From Alphaproteobacteria bacterium (lineage in GTDB: Bacteria; Pseudomonadota; Alphaproteobacteria; Rickettsiales; JABSSG01), in contig JAHZKS010000104.1 in assembly GCA_022600235.1 (NCBI GenBank), positions 1-11,436 of the forward strand: DNA of 11,436 bases, read 5' to 3'. Positions 1-6,681 of the stretch are shown piece after piece. A program made the translations under genes and the position numbers. Position 1 is the stretch's first letter, and every line of letters starts with the position of its first letter. The notes under the pieces were generated by a model. It saw nothing but the letters and a program-made list of their open reading frames with translations, was not told the origin of the DNA and did no database searches.

Positions 1-2
1 GA

Positions 3-896
3 ATGATTGCTTCAGTAATTGATATAAAAGAGAAATTAAGTTTCTTATTAAAACAAGAAAATTCATCTAATGCATTTATATTATCTGCTACTAAAGGAGC
101 TGGTAAATCTCAGTTTATATCTGATATAATAGAAGATGTTTTTGATTCAAATGATATTCTATATTCAAACATTAAATGGGTTAGGTCAGAAAAAGATAAA
201 ATATTAGTTTCTCAAATTAGGGAGATATATAATTTCTTGGGTAAGACTTGTTATAATAAATTTCCACGGATTGTAATTATAGACCCAGCTGATGATTTAA
301 ATATACAATCAAGTAATGCGTTATTAAAAATATTAGAAGATGGTTCTCCGAATGCATATTTTATTTTGATCACGCATAATATTAATTGTCTGCTGCGAAC
401 TATTAGGTCTAGATGTATAAATTTCAAACTACCTATTAGTCCAGTGGATAATGAGATTCAAGATACAAAAACAAATCAGGCGCTTTATATCACAAAGGGT
501 GTAGTTGGTTCCGCAAAGATTATAACAGAGGGATCTGGTATTGAATTTTATAAATTAATGTTAGAAACAATAGATAAAATTGATAAGGACGTGCAAATAC
601 TATATAAATTTTTGGATAAGCATTTTGCAAAAGATATGCCAGATAGTAAGTGGTTTATGTTTACGATGTTAGTAGAGCATATTCTTACTAAAATTGCTAA
701 TTTTGAGTCTAATGCAGATAAATGTATTATTGAGGAAGAAACTAATCTATTTAACAAATTATTTTCATCTTTCTCTTCTCTAAAAAGAGAAACGATTTGT
801 GACCAGGTTAGAGAATTAGTGTATAAATCTGGTATATGTAATTTGAGTCGTTATAATGTGGCATTGCTATTTTTTTTAAAAATAAGAGGAGTATAA
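3..896 (+). CDS. holB: DNA polymerase III delta' subunit (clamp loader)
   Basis: Delta' is a structural subunit of the clamp loader, which places the sliding clamp on primed DNA in the cytoplasm. Seen in the sequence: an N-terminal P-loop-like stretch (KGAGKS, residues 31-36) that is degenerate compared with a true Walker A, a DExx-like IIDPAD (92-97), the NALLKILED helix (105-113), a LITHN strand (122-126) and the family's RSRC signature (135-138). The four-cysteine zinc module of E. coli delta' is not visible. At 297 residues it is shorter than the about 334 of E. coli. ATG at 3 is the first start in the window, but only two bases precede it, so no ribosome site can be judged and the true start may lie upstream. 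The stop lies 3 nt before metG, so the genes are co-transcribed; in related Rickettsiales tmk usually precedes holB. The function call is firm because of the SRC motif and context. Confidence 0.9.
   Translation: MIASVIDIKEKLSFLLKQENSSNAFILSATKGAGKSQFISDIIEDVFDSNDILYSNIKWVRSEKDKILVSQIREIYNFLGKTCYNKFPRIVIIDPADDLNIQSSNALLKILEDGSPNAYFILITHNINCLLRTIRSRCINFKLPISPVDNEIQDTKTNQALYITKGVVGSAKIITEGSGIEFYKLMLETIDKIDKDVQILYKFLDKHFAKDMPDSKWFMFTMLVEHILTKIANFESNADKCIIEEETNLFNKLFSSFSSLKRETICDQVRELVYKSGICNLSRYNVALLFFLKIRGV
884..890 (+). promoter_or_regulatory. Ribosome binding site fixing the GTG start of metG
   Basis: AAGAGGA lies inside the last codons of holB, 9 nt before GTG at 900. No in-frame ATG gives a better N-terminus, so this site decides the start. 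It is one of the stronger Shine-Dalgarno matches in the window; most other genes here have weak or absent ones. Confidence 0.7.
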
Positions 897-899
897 GTT

Positions 900-2423
900 G
901 TGAAAAAAAGATTCTACATTACAACTCCAATATATTACGTAAATGCTGACCCGCATATAGGTACTGCGTATACTACATTAGTTTGTGATGTTTTAGCTAG
1001 ATTTAAAAGGCTAGAAGGCTATGATGTCAAGTTTCTCACGGGTACTGATGAGCATGGTCAGAAAATTTCACAATCAGCCAATAAATCTAATTTAAAAGAA
1101 CAAGAATTCGTTGATCAAGTCTCTAAGAAGTTCCTTGATCTATTTAAGCTAATGAATATTAGTAATAATGATTTTATTCGAACAACTCAAGACAGACATA
1201 AAGAATGCGCGATAGCTTTTTGGGATCTTCTTCAAGAGAATGGGCATATATATTTGGATAAATACTCTGGGTGGTATTCAGTCAGAGATGAATCATTTTA
1301 CTCTGAAGATGAGTTAGTTGATGGTAAAGCCCCAACCGGTGCAGAAGTGGAGTGGATTGAAGAAGAAAGCTACTTCTTTAATTTATCTAAGTGGGAAGAT
1401 AAATTATTAGAGTTTTATCAAAAGAATCCTGACTTTGTGTTTCCGAAATATAGGTTTAATGAGATTGTTAGTTTTGTCAAAGGTGGCCTGAGGGATTTAT
1501 CAATCTCAAGAGTGAGTTTCAAATGGGGCGTGCCTGTGCCTAATAATCCAGAACATGTGATTTATGTATGGCTTGATGCGTTAACAAATTATATTTCTGC
1601 ACTTGGGTTTCCAGAAAAAACTAATGATATGCAAAACTTTTGGCCAGCGGACGTTCATATGGTTGGTAAAGATATTACAAAATTTCATGCTATCTACTGG
1701 CCTGCATTTTTAATGGCAGCTGGGATAGATTTGCCAAAACAAGTTGTAAGCCATGGTTGGTGGCTTAATGAAGGAGAGAAGATATCAAAATCATTAGGTA
1801 ATGTCATTGATCCTGTAAGTTTGATAGGTGAATATGGTTTAGATCAAGTGCGTTACTATTTGATGCGTGAAATGTCTTTTGGTAATGATGGAAGTTTTTC
1901 TAAGTCTTCATTCCTTTCTAGGATTAATAGCGACTTAGCTAATAAGATAGGTAATCTTGTTCAAAGGACTTTATCTATGTCTTATAAAAATTGCAGTGAA
2001 TCTATACCTCAATATTCTGAAGAAAACATATCAGAGATATATGCGGAGTATGATATCCTGAAAGATGCATTGAGTGTCATTAATAAAGTGAAAGAAAAAA
2101 TTGATCAATATAATTTTCATCATGCATTAGAGGTAATTATTAGTTTTGTAGACGATCTAAATATATTTGTAGATCATCAAGCTCCTTGGGAGTTAAAGAA
2201 AACAGATCAACAAAAAATGGAAAAAGTTTTATATGTTGTTTTAGAATCTGTTCGTTATTTTTCTATTTTATTGATTCCTTTTATACCAGATTCTGCAAAT
2301 AGAATTTTAGATAATTTATTGGTTCCACAGTCAGAAAGAGATTTTAATTTCTTATTTAAAGAATATGCTCTAAAGGGAGGTGCAATTAATAAGCCTGAAG
2401 GTATATTTCCACGTTTAGGGTAG
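900..2423 (+). CDS. metG: Methionyl-tRNA synthetase
   Basis: Class I aminoacyl-tRNA synthetase that charges tRNA-Met with methionine in the cytoplasm. The catalytic Rossmann domain carries the HIGH-type motif HIGT (19-22) and the KMSKS-type motif KISKS (294-298); FLTGTDEHGQK (45-55) and the VWLDAL segment (223-228) are also characteristic. The insert around SGWYSVRDE (123-131) has no zinc-binding cysteine pairs, so this is the zinc-free form common in alphaproteobacteria. The C-terminal part from about 330 is the helical anticodon-binding domain, and the protein ends at 507 residues without the EMAPII-like dimerisation/tRNA-binding extension found in longer enzymes. Start is GTG at 900: AAGAGGA at 884-890 sits 9 nt upstream, and the product then begins MKKRFYITTPIYY as expected for the family. 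Middle gene of the holB-metG-tatD operon. Confidence 0.97.
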   Translation: MKKRFYITTPIYYVNADPHIGTAYTTLVCDVLARFKRLEGYDVKFLTGTDEHGQKISQSANKSNLKEQEFVDQVSKKFLDLFKLMNISNNDFIRTTQDRHKECAIAFWDLLQENGHIYLDKYSGWYSVRDESFYSEDELVDGKAPTGAEVEWIEEESYFFNLSKWEDKLLEFYQKNPDFVFPKYRFNEIVSFVKGGLRDLSISRVSFKWGVPVPNNPEHVIYVWLDALTNYISALGFPEKTNDMQNFWPADVHMVGKDITKFHAIYWPAFLMAAGIDLPKQVVSHGWWLNEGEKISKSLGNVIDPVSLIGEYGLDQVRYYLMREMSFGNDGSFSKSSFLSRINSDLANKIGNLVQRTLSMSYKNCSESIPQYSEENISEIYAEYDILKDALSVINKVKEKIDQYNFHHALEVIISFVDDLNIFVDHQAPWELKKTDQQKMEKVLYVVLESVRYFSILLIPFIPDSANRILDNLLVPQSERDFNFLFKEYALKGGAINKPEGIFPRLG

Positions 2424-2426
2424 AAT

Positions 2427-3203
2427 ATGATAATAGATTCTCACTGTCATTTAGATTTTAAAGAATTATCATCAGATTTAGATTCTGTAATAAAAAGAGC
2501 TAGTGAATCTGGTGTAGAGGTTTTGCAAACTATATGTACAAAAATTTCTGAATTCGATAAAATTAGATCTATATCAGAGAAATATAATAATGTTTATTGC
2601 TCTGTGGGGGTTCATCCTCATGAGGTGAAGAATGAGGGGGTGATAGATTGTTCTACTATTATTGACCTTGCAAGCCATCCAAAGGTTATTGGAATTGGAG
2701 AAACTGGCTTAGATTATTATTATGAGCATTCAGATAAAGATGATCAGATCAAGTCATTTAGGAACCATATTGAAGCTTCTAGAATAACTAAGTTACCTAT
2801 CATTATTCACACAAGATCAGCAGAAGAAGACACAATTAGTATTTTAAGAGAAGAGATGCAAAAGGGTGTCTTTCCTGCTCTTATTCATTGTTTCACTTCA
2901 ACTCAAGAACTTGCAAATGAGTGCTTGGATATGGGAATGTATATATCTATATCTGGTATAATTACGTTTAAAAATGCTGAAGAATTACGTTCTGTAATTA
3001 AAACTGTTCCTTTAGAAAGGATGTTAGTTGAGACTGATGCGCCTTATCTTGCTCCAGTGCCAATGCGAGGTAAAAGTAATGAACCAGCATTTGTAAAATA
3101 TACCGTAGAATACTTAGCAAACTTAATAAATCAGGAAAGTATAGATGTAGAGAATGTTACAACAAAAAACTTCCTTGATTTATTTTCCAAAGCTAAACTT
3201 TAG
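2427..3203 (+). CDS. tatD: TatD family metal-dependent hydrolase/DNase
   Basis: TIM-barrel metal-dependent nuclease of the TatD family; characterised members are Mg-dependent 3'-5' exonucleases linked to DNA repair and turnover. All family signatures are present: DSHCHLD (4-10, metal ligands H6 and H8), GVHPHE (61-66), IGIGETGLDYYY (88-99, with E92 as a metal ligand), IIIHTR (125-130, H128), IHCFTS (153-158, H154) and VETDAPYLAP (201-210, D204). The length of 258 residues is normal for the family. ATG at 2427 begins 3 nt after the metG stop, with AGGG at 2417-2420 as ribosome site, so it is the last gene of the holB-metG-tatD operon. Its last 11 nt overlap the end of the convergent FKBP-like gene, and no terminator hairpin is visible at the junction. 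The exact substrate is not shown by the sequence. Confidence 0.95.
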   Translation: MIIDSHCHLDFKELSSDLDSVIKRASESGVEVLQTICTKISEFDKIRSISEKYNNVYCSVGVHPHEVKNEGVIDCSTIIDLASHPKVIGIGETGLDYYYEHSDKDDQIKSFRNHIEASRITKLPIIIHTRSAEEDTISILREEMQKGVFPALIHCFTSTQELANECLDMGMYISISGIITFKNAEELRSVIKTVPLERMLVETDAPYLAPVPMRGKSNEPAFVKYTVEYLANLINQESIDVENVTTKNFLDLFSKAKL

Positions 3204-4209
3204 TATCTAATTCTAGAATTATTAGCTCTTCTACTTGAATATTGTTTGGTAGAATTCTATTACCTTTTCTATCGGTATATAATAGATCATTCTGTTTCAT
3301 TATTAATGAGATCTTTGATTGATTCTTTACAAGTCCAATCAGACCTTGAGAGATCTTTGTTGGTGTTCTAGAATCTCCAATCTTGAAGGTAATGGTTTTA
3401 TTATCACTTTTGGAATTATATATTTGTTTGCCTTGTAGATTTCTCATTGAATAATATGCGCTGATTTCATCACCACACATTATTTTTGGTCCTATAAAAG
3501 AAAATGAATCTTTATCTATGAATATACCCCAGTCATTTTGATTGTTGTTTTTTGTTATAACTTTTTCCATAGTCACATCAGCTAACAGAAAATCTTTTTT
3601 ATTATTTGATATGTTGTCTGAGTGTGTTTTTTCATCATTAAACATTATTTTTCTCTTACCTTTTTCTTTCATGCCAATTAGTGCATTTTCAAGGCTTCTA
3701 TTTATTGCAGCATCTCCAATATATAGATCTTTCAAGATTGTATTATCAGAATTATTATCTTGCTCAGAAGATTTTTGGATATTATATCTTATAGATATTT
3801 TATCTCCACATTGTGCTGTTTTACCGCTGCCAATTACTATATCTTTTGCAATAAACTCTTTATGCACTATATCTTCTCCGAGTGTTCCATGGTAATTCGT
3901 TACCATCTTATTTACTAAATCTTCAAATACTATGCGTCCATGTGGATTGTCTAAAACTTTATTAATCAAGTTTACAGTCAATTTAGATATTATGGAGTCT
4001 TCTTTTGATTGTACGGAAAAGGGTATTGTGGAATTATGTGGTTCATTGTTTTTATTCTGGGGAGCTAGAGGTGTATCAGAAGTTCCAAGGCTCTTTACAA
4101 TGCGACTGGTTTTTGTTGCCAAATCTTTTATATATCCATTATTTGCATTGTATAACGCAATAAGAATAAACCCAATGATCAAATATTTTATCCAAGAAAA
4201 ATGTCTCAT
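3193..4209 (-). CDS. Membrane-anchored protein with two degenerate FKBP-like domains
   Basis: Seen (338-residue numbering): an N-terminal membrane anchor at about 7-20 with no clear cleavage site, a polar linker, then two tandem segments resembling the FKBP peptidyl-prolyl isomerase fold. Domain 1 is about 122-217, with KDIVIGSG, CGDKISIRYNI, ALIGMKEKGKRKI and LLADVTMEKV. Domain 2 is about 228-336, with CGDEISAYYSM, IGDSRTP, QGLIGLVKNQSKISL and VEELIILEL. Both lack most aromatic active-site residues of FKBP12, so I infer a chaperone or scaffold role in the periplasm rather than efficient isomerase activity. Start: the frame is open to an ATG at 4248, but a good promoter (TTCACA-N16-TATAAT) would start RNA near 4231, inside that extension, and ATG 4209 has AGG 3 nt upstream, so I choose 4209. 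The gene is divergent from the pentapeptide operon and convergent with tatD (11-nt overlap). Domain assignment is by pattern only. Confidence 0.75.
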   Translation of the reverse strand: MRHFSWIKYLIIGFILIALYNANNGYIKDLATKTSRIVKSLGTSDTPLAPQNKNNEPHNSTIPFSVQSKEDSIISKLTVNLINKVLDNPHGRIVFEDLVNKMVTNYHGTLGEDIVHKEFIAKDIVIGSGKTAQCGDKISIRYNIQKSSEQDNNSDNTILKDLYIGDAAINRSLENALIGMKEKGKRKIMFNDEKTHSDNISNNKKDFLLADVTMEKVITKNNNQNDWGIFIDKDSFSFIGPKIMCGDEISAYYSMRNLQGKQIYNSKSDNKTITFKIGDSRTPTKISQGLIGLVKNQSKISLIMKQNDLLYTDRKGNRILPNNIQVEELIILELDTKV

Positions 4210-4237
4210 AAACCTGTAATCAAATAATCTTATGTAG

Positions 4238-4265
4238 ATTATATGCATAATTATTTGTTTGTGAA
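4238..4265 (-). promoter_or_regulatory. Probable sigma70 promoter of the FKBP-like gene
   Basis: On the minus strand TTCACA (4265-4260, 5 of 6 to TTGACA) is followed after 16 nt by a perfect TATAAT (4243-4238). RNA would begin near 4231 and give a leader of about 20 nt to ATG 4209. This is the best promoter match in the window, and it argues against the upstream ATG at 4248. Confidence 0.55.
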
Positions 4266-4298
4266 TGCATTTTAGTATTTTACTGAGTTATAGATTAG

Positions 4299-4316
4299 TG
4301 ATTTATTAATAAATCA
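4299..4316. promoter_or_regulatory. 18-bp perfect palindrome in divergent intergenic region, possible operator
   Basis: TGATTTATTAATAAATCA is an uninterrupted perfect palindrome with 9-bp half sites. It lies in the 143-nt gap between the FKBP-like gene and the pentapeptide operon, 36 nt before ATG 4353. Its form and place suit a dimeric regulator acting on the plus-strand operon. It does not match the TTAA-N7-TTAA CtrA form. In DNA this AT-rich a chance palindrome is possible but not common. I see no convincing -35/-10 pair for the plus-strand operon; TATAGA at 4289-4294 and TATTAA at 4335-4340 are weak -10 candidates. Confidence 0.4.
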
Positions 4317-4352
4317 GGGTTAACATGGTAAATCTATTAAAATGACTTTAGT

Positions 4353-5288
4353 ATGAAAAAATCTAATAGTCGAATCGTATCAATTCTGGGATGGAATTTA
4401 ATTATAATTTCTTTTGTCGCCGTATCTTTTTACTTTTACGGGTTTTTCTCTAAAAATACTTCAAATGACGATAATCACACTTTATCTAAAAGTATAAAGA
4501 GGATTTTTCAAGAACATGAAGATGTTATAATATCTAAACTACAATTAGATAATTATCTTTCCAAGCAAAGATCTGAGAGAAGATCAATTGATTTAGCGCA
4601 GGAATTTGGTTTTAATTTTAGCCGTGTAAATTTAGAGAATGTTAATCTAATGCTCAGTAATGCTAGAGGAATAAATTTTAGTCGTGCTAATTTAGATTTG
4701 GCAGACTTGAGCCATGCTGATATGACCGGTGTAGATTTATCTAGGGCATCTTTAAAAGGAGCAAAGTTAAAGCATACAGTTGTAAATAGAGCTGCTTTGC
4801 ATCATGCGTCGTTACAGTTTGTTATCATGAGGCATGCTTCTCTTATTGATGCGCATCTAAATCATACAAGCTTCCGTGGTGCAGATCTGACAGGAGTAAA
4901 TTTTTCTGGGGCGAAGATTCATGATGTGGATTTCACAAATGCTAATTTGCAAGGGGCAAAATTTGATAATGCAAGTATACAGAATGTGAAGTTTAAAAAT
5001 ACTAACTGCAGTGGAGCCAGTTTTTATAATGCAGTTATAGAAAAATCAGATTTTCATAAAGTGAAATTTCACGGTTCAAAGCTAGTAGATGCAAATATAA
5101 AAAGTAATAGTCTTGAAAAAATTCATTTTAAGGATGCAGATTTACGTGGAGTTAAGTTTAAGAACAATGTAACTAATCATATAAAAATTACTGGAACCAA
5201 GATAGACTATGTAGAAGGATTAAATTTCAGTTACTCTGAGGCTAAGCCTATGGAAGTAGCTATTGTTAATAAGGTAAAGCTGAAATGA
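4353..5288 (+). CDS. Membrane-anchored pentapeptide-repeat protein
   Basis: The protein has a short basic N-terminus, one membrane segment at about 12-32, a charged linker rich in helix formers (40-85), then a pentapeptide-repeat domain. Counting the central hydrophobic residue (F/L/I/M/V) every five residues from F89 to F269 gives 37 repeats of the A(D/N)LXX type in a single unbroken register, with a few weak ones after. Members of this family fold as a right-handed four-sided beta-helix, so this would be a rod of about nine coils. With N-in topology the rod would face the periplasm. Arg or His falls at every tenth position (91, 111, 121, 131, 141, 151, 161, 171), so these residues stack in ladders. 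ATG at 4353 has no clear ribosome site. The stop overlaps the next start as ATGA, showing translational coupling. The molecular role is unknown; it is unlikely to be a Qnr-type gyrase mimic because it is membrane-anchored. Confidence 0.88.
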   Translation: MKKSNSRIVSILGWNLIIISFVAVSFYFYGFFSKNTSNDDNHTLSKSIKRIFQEHEDVIISKLQLDNYLSKQRSERRSIDLAQEFGFNFSRVNLENVNLMLSNARGINFSRANLDLADLSHADMTGVDLSRASLKGAKLKHTVVNRAALHHASLQFVIMRHASLIDAHLNHTSFRGADLTGVNFSGAKIHDVDFTNANLQGAKFDNASIQNVKFKNTNCSGASFYNAVIEKSDFHKVKFHGSKLVDANIKSNSLEKIHFKDADLRGVKFKNNVTNHIKITGTKIDYVEGLNFSYSEAKPMEVAIVNKVKLK

Positions 5289-5935
5289 ACAAGATAGTAT
5301 ATTTTATTTTAATACAGATTTTTATGTCTGTGGCTATGGCAGAATCTTTACATAAAACATGTGTATTCTCAAGTTGTGCTACAACTCCTGAAGTCAAAAC
5401 TGTTGATAAACCTAGTGGGTATGCATCTTATAATGATCTGACAAGAATGCCAGGAGGTTTCAATAATGAGTATGCAAGTAAAGTTTTGGTAAGAGGTATT
5501 GTTGTAGATAAAGAATGTATTCCAATAGCAAATGCAAAAATTAAGTTTTGGCAAAGGGATGAGTATGGTGATTATCGTTATTATAAAAAATTTGCTACTG
5601 CATATGAGAAATATAAGAGTAATTATAAAATGTATAGACAGTTCCGTGGCCATGGCACTGCGTTCTCAGACAATACTGGTAAATTCTTATTTATTACTGT
5701 GAAGCCATCACAGCCTAAGAAAAAGAATTTCTTAGATGGAGTTAATGCAATGGTTTCAGTTAAAGGATTTAATGATTTTGAAACAAAAATCTATTTGCAA
5801 AAAACTCATAATAAAAAAGAAATCCATCATGGAGTATCTGCCCATCTAAACTTAGCTGCTACTAAATTCTATGGTAAAGAAGTCTATGATGTTTATATTG
5901 TTCTTGATGGATTAAATAAATATAGAAGATACTAA
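5285..5935 (+). CDS. Secreted intradiol-dioxygenase-fold protein, probably not an active dioxygenase
   Basis: A Sec signal peptide is clear: hydrophobic core at 4-17 and an AMA site before residue 20. After two cysteines (C26, C31) comes a region with the layout of the intradiol ring-cleavage dioxygenase beta-sandwich (protocatechuate 3,4-dioxygenase type): LVRGIVVDKECIPIANAKI (68-86), FWQRDEYGDYRY (88-99), RGHGTAFSDNTGKFLFITVKP (121-141). The known enzymes bind Fe(III) with two Tyr and two His. The first Tyr may survive in GDYRY (95-99), but the usual KPGPYPW is KPSQPKKK (140-147) and the usual HIHF is replaced by NAMVSV (154-159), so the second Tyr and both His appear lost. I therefore infer an exported binding or structural protein that automated annotation would wrongly call a dioxygenase. 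It is translationally coupled (ATGA) to the pentapeptide gene and followed after 5 nt by the amidase. Confidence 0.78.
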   Translation: MNKIVYFILIQIFMSVAMAESLHKTCVFSSCATTPEVKTVDKPSGYASYNDLTRMPGGFNNEYASKVLVRGIVVDKECIPIANAKIKFWQRDEYGDYRYYKKFATAYEKYKSNYKMYRQFRGHGTAFSDNTGKFLFITVKPSQPKKKNFLDGVNAMVSVKGFNDFETKIYLQKTHNKKEIHHGVSAHLNLAATKFYGKEVYDVYIVLDGLNKYRRY

Positions 5936-5940
5936 CTTGC

Positions 5941-6681
5941 ATGCAAATCAACAAAACTCAGTTTATATCACCCAATTTCTCTGAAAGAGATGATTCTGTG
6001 GATATGATTGTTATACATTCAACTCATATGAAAAAATATGATTCTTTGCACAGGCTATGTGATAGAGAATCCCAAGTAAGTTGTCATTATGTAGTTGGAT
6101 TAGATGGTGATGTATATGGTTTGGTCGAAGAAGGTAAGGTAGCTTACCATGCTGGTGCAAGTTACTGGAGAGGCAGAGAAAAGCTTAATAGATATTCCAT
6201 CGGTATAGAATTGGTCGATGTTGACGTGGATAATAAAAGAGTAAAAAACTTTACTGAACAGCAAATGCAATCACTGCTTAAAATCATGAAAGACATGATG
6301 AGTAGGTATAAAATACCATCTTATAATATTGTGGCACACTCAGATATTGCTCCTGATAGGAAAGATGACCCTGGCGAAATATTTGATTGGCAGCGTCTTT
6401 CAGATCATGGAATTGGTGTTTTTCCTAATAAACATACCCAAGATGTAAGTGGATTCTTGATCAAGAAAGGAGATAAGGGAAATGATGTTTTAATGGTGCA
6501 AAGGCTTTTACACCAATACGGATATAAGATTACTGTGGACGGTGTCTATAACAAGCAAACTGAGGATGTTATTATAGCTTTTAAGCGACATTTTGATGAT
6601 AGGAATATATCAGATGTATTTGATGAGGTTTCTCTTGCGGTGTTGAAAGAGATTATTCAATATTCCTCAACACAGGATTAA
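5941..6681 (+). CDS. N-acetylmuramoyl-L-alanine amidase with peptidoglycan-binding domain
   Basis: Zinc amidase of the Amidase_2 (AmpD/AmiD/T7 lysozyme) family, cutting the bond between N-acetylmuramic acid and L-alanine of peptidoglycan or its anhydro-muropeptides. Seen: MIVIHST (22-28, zinc ligand H26), VSCHYVVGLDG (46-56), SIGIELV (86-92, catalytic-type E90), IVAHSDIAPDRKDDPG (130-145, with H133 and D143 as zinc ligands and K141 as the usual catalytic lysine). A C-terminal PGBD_1-type domain runs from about 173 to 238 (IKKGDKGNDVLMVQRLL, VDGVYNKQTEDVIIAF). Unlike AmiD lipoproteins no signal peptide is present, and ATG 5941 has no good ribosome site; no upstream in-frame start would supply a signal. 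It is third in the pentapeptide/intradiol operon, starting 5 nt after the previous stop. It could recycle cytoplasmic muropeptides or be exported by another route; the wall-binding domain favours an envelope target. Its 3' end overlaps the opposing ELM1 gene by 29 nt. Confidence 0.92.
   Translation: MQINKTQFISPNFSERDDSVDMIVIHSTHMKKYDSLHRLCDRESQVSCHYVVGLDGDVYGLVEEGKVAYHAGASYWRGREKLNRYSIGIELVDVDVDNKRVKNFTEQQMQSLLKIMKDMMSRYKIPSYNIVAHSDIAPDRKDDPGEIFDWQRLSDHGIGVFPNKHTQDVSGFLIKKGDKGNDVLMVQRLLHQYGYKITVDGVYNKQTEDVIIAFKRHFDDRNISDVFDEVSLAVLKEIIQYSSTQD

Noticed and set aside
3542..4219. Plus-strand frames of 117 and 95 codons opposite the FKBP-like gene
   Set aside because: Low-complexity hydrophobic translations with no domain pattern, lying fully inside a well-supported minus-strand gene.
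4246..4248. Upstream ATG for the FKBP-like gene, adding 13 residues
   Set aside because: It has no ribosome site, and the best promoter (TATAAT at 4243-4238) would start transcription downstream of it.
4353..5288. Qnr-like quinolone-resistance pentapeptide protein
   Set aside because: It has an N-terminal membrane anchor and far more repeats than needed, so the repeat domain would not meet DNA gyrase in the cytoplasm.
5285..5935. Active protocatechuate 3,4-dioxygenase in an aromatic degradation pathway
   Set aside because: Most iron ligands appear absent, the protein is secreted, and no other pathway gene is nearby.
6454..6467. 14-bp perfect palindrome TTCTTGATCAAGAA in the amidase gene
   Set aside because: A palindrome of this size is expected by chance about once in a window of this length, and it lies within well-conserved coding sequence.
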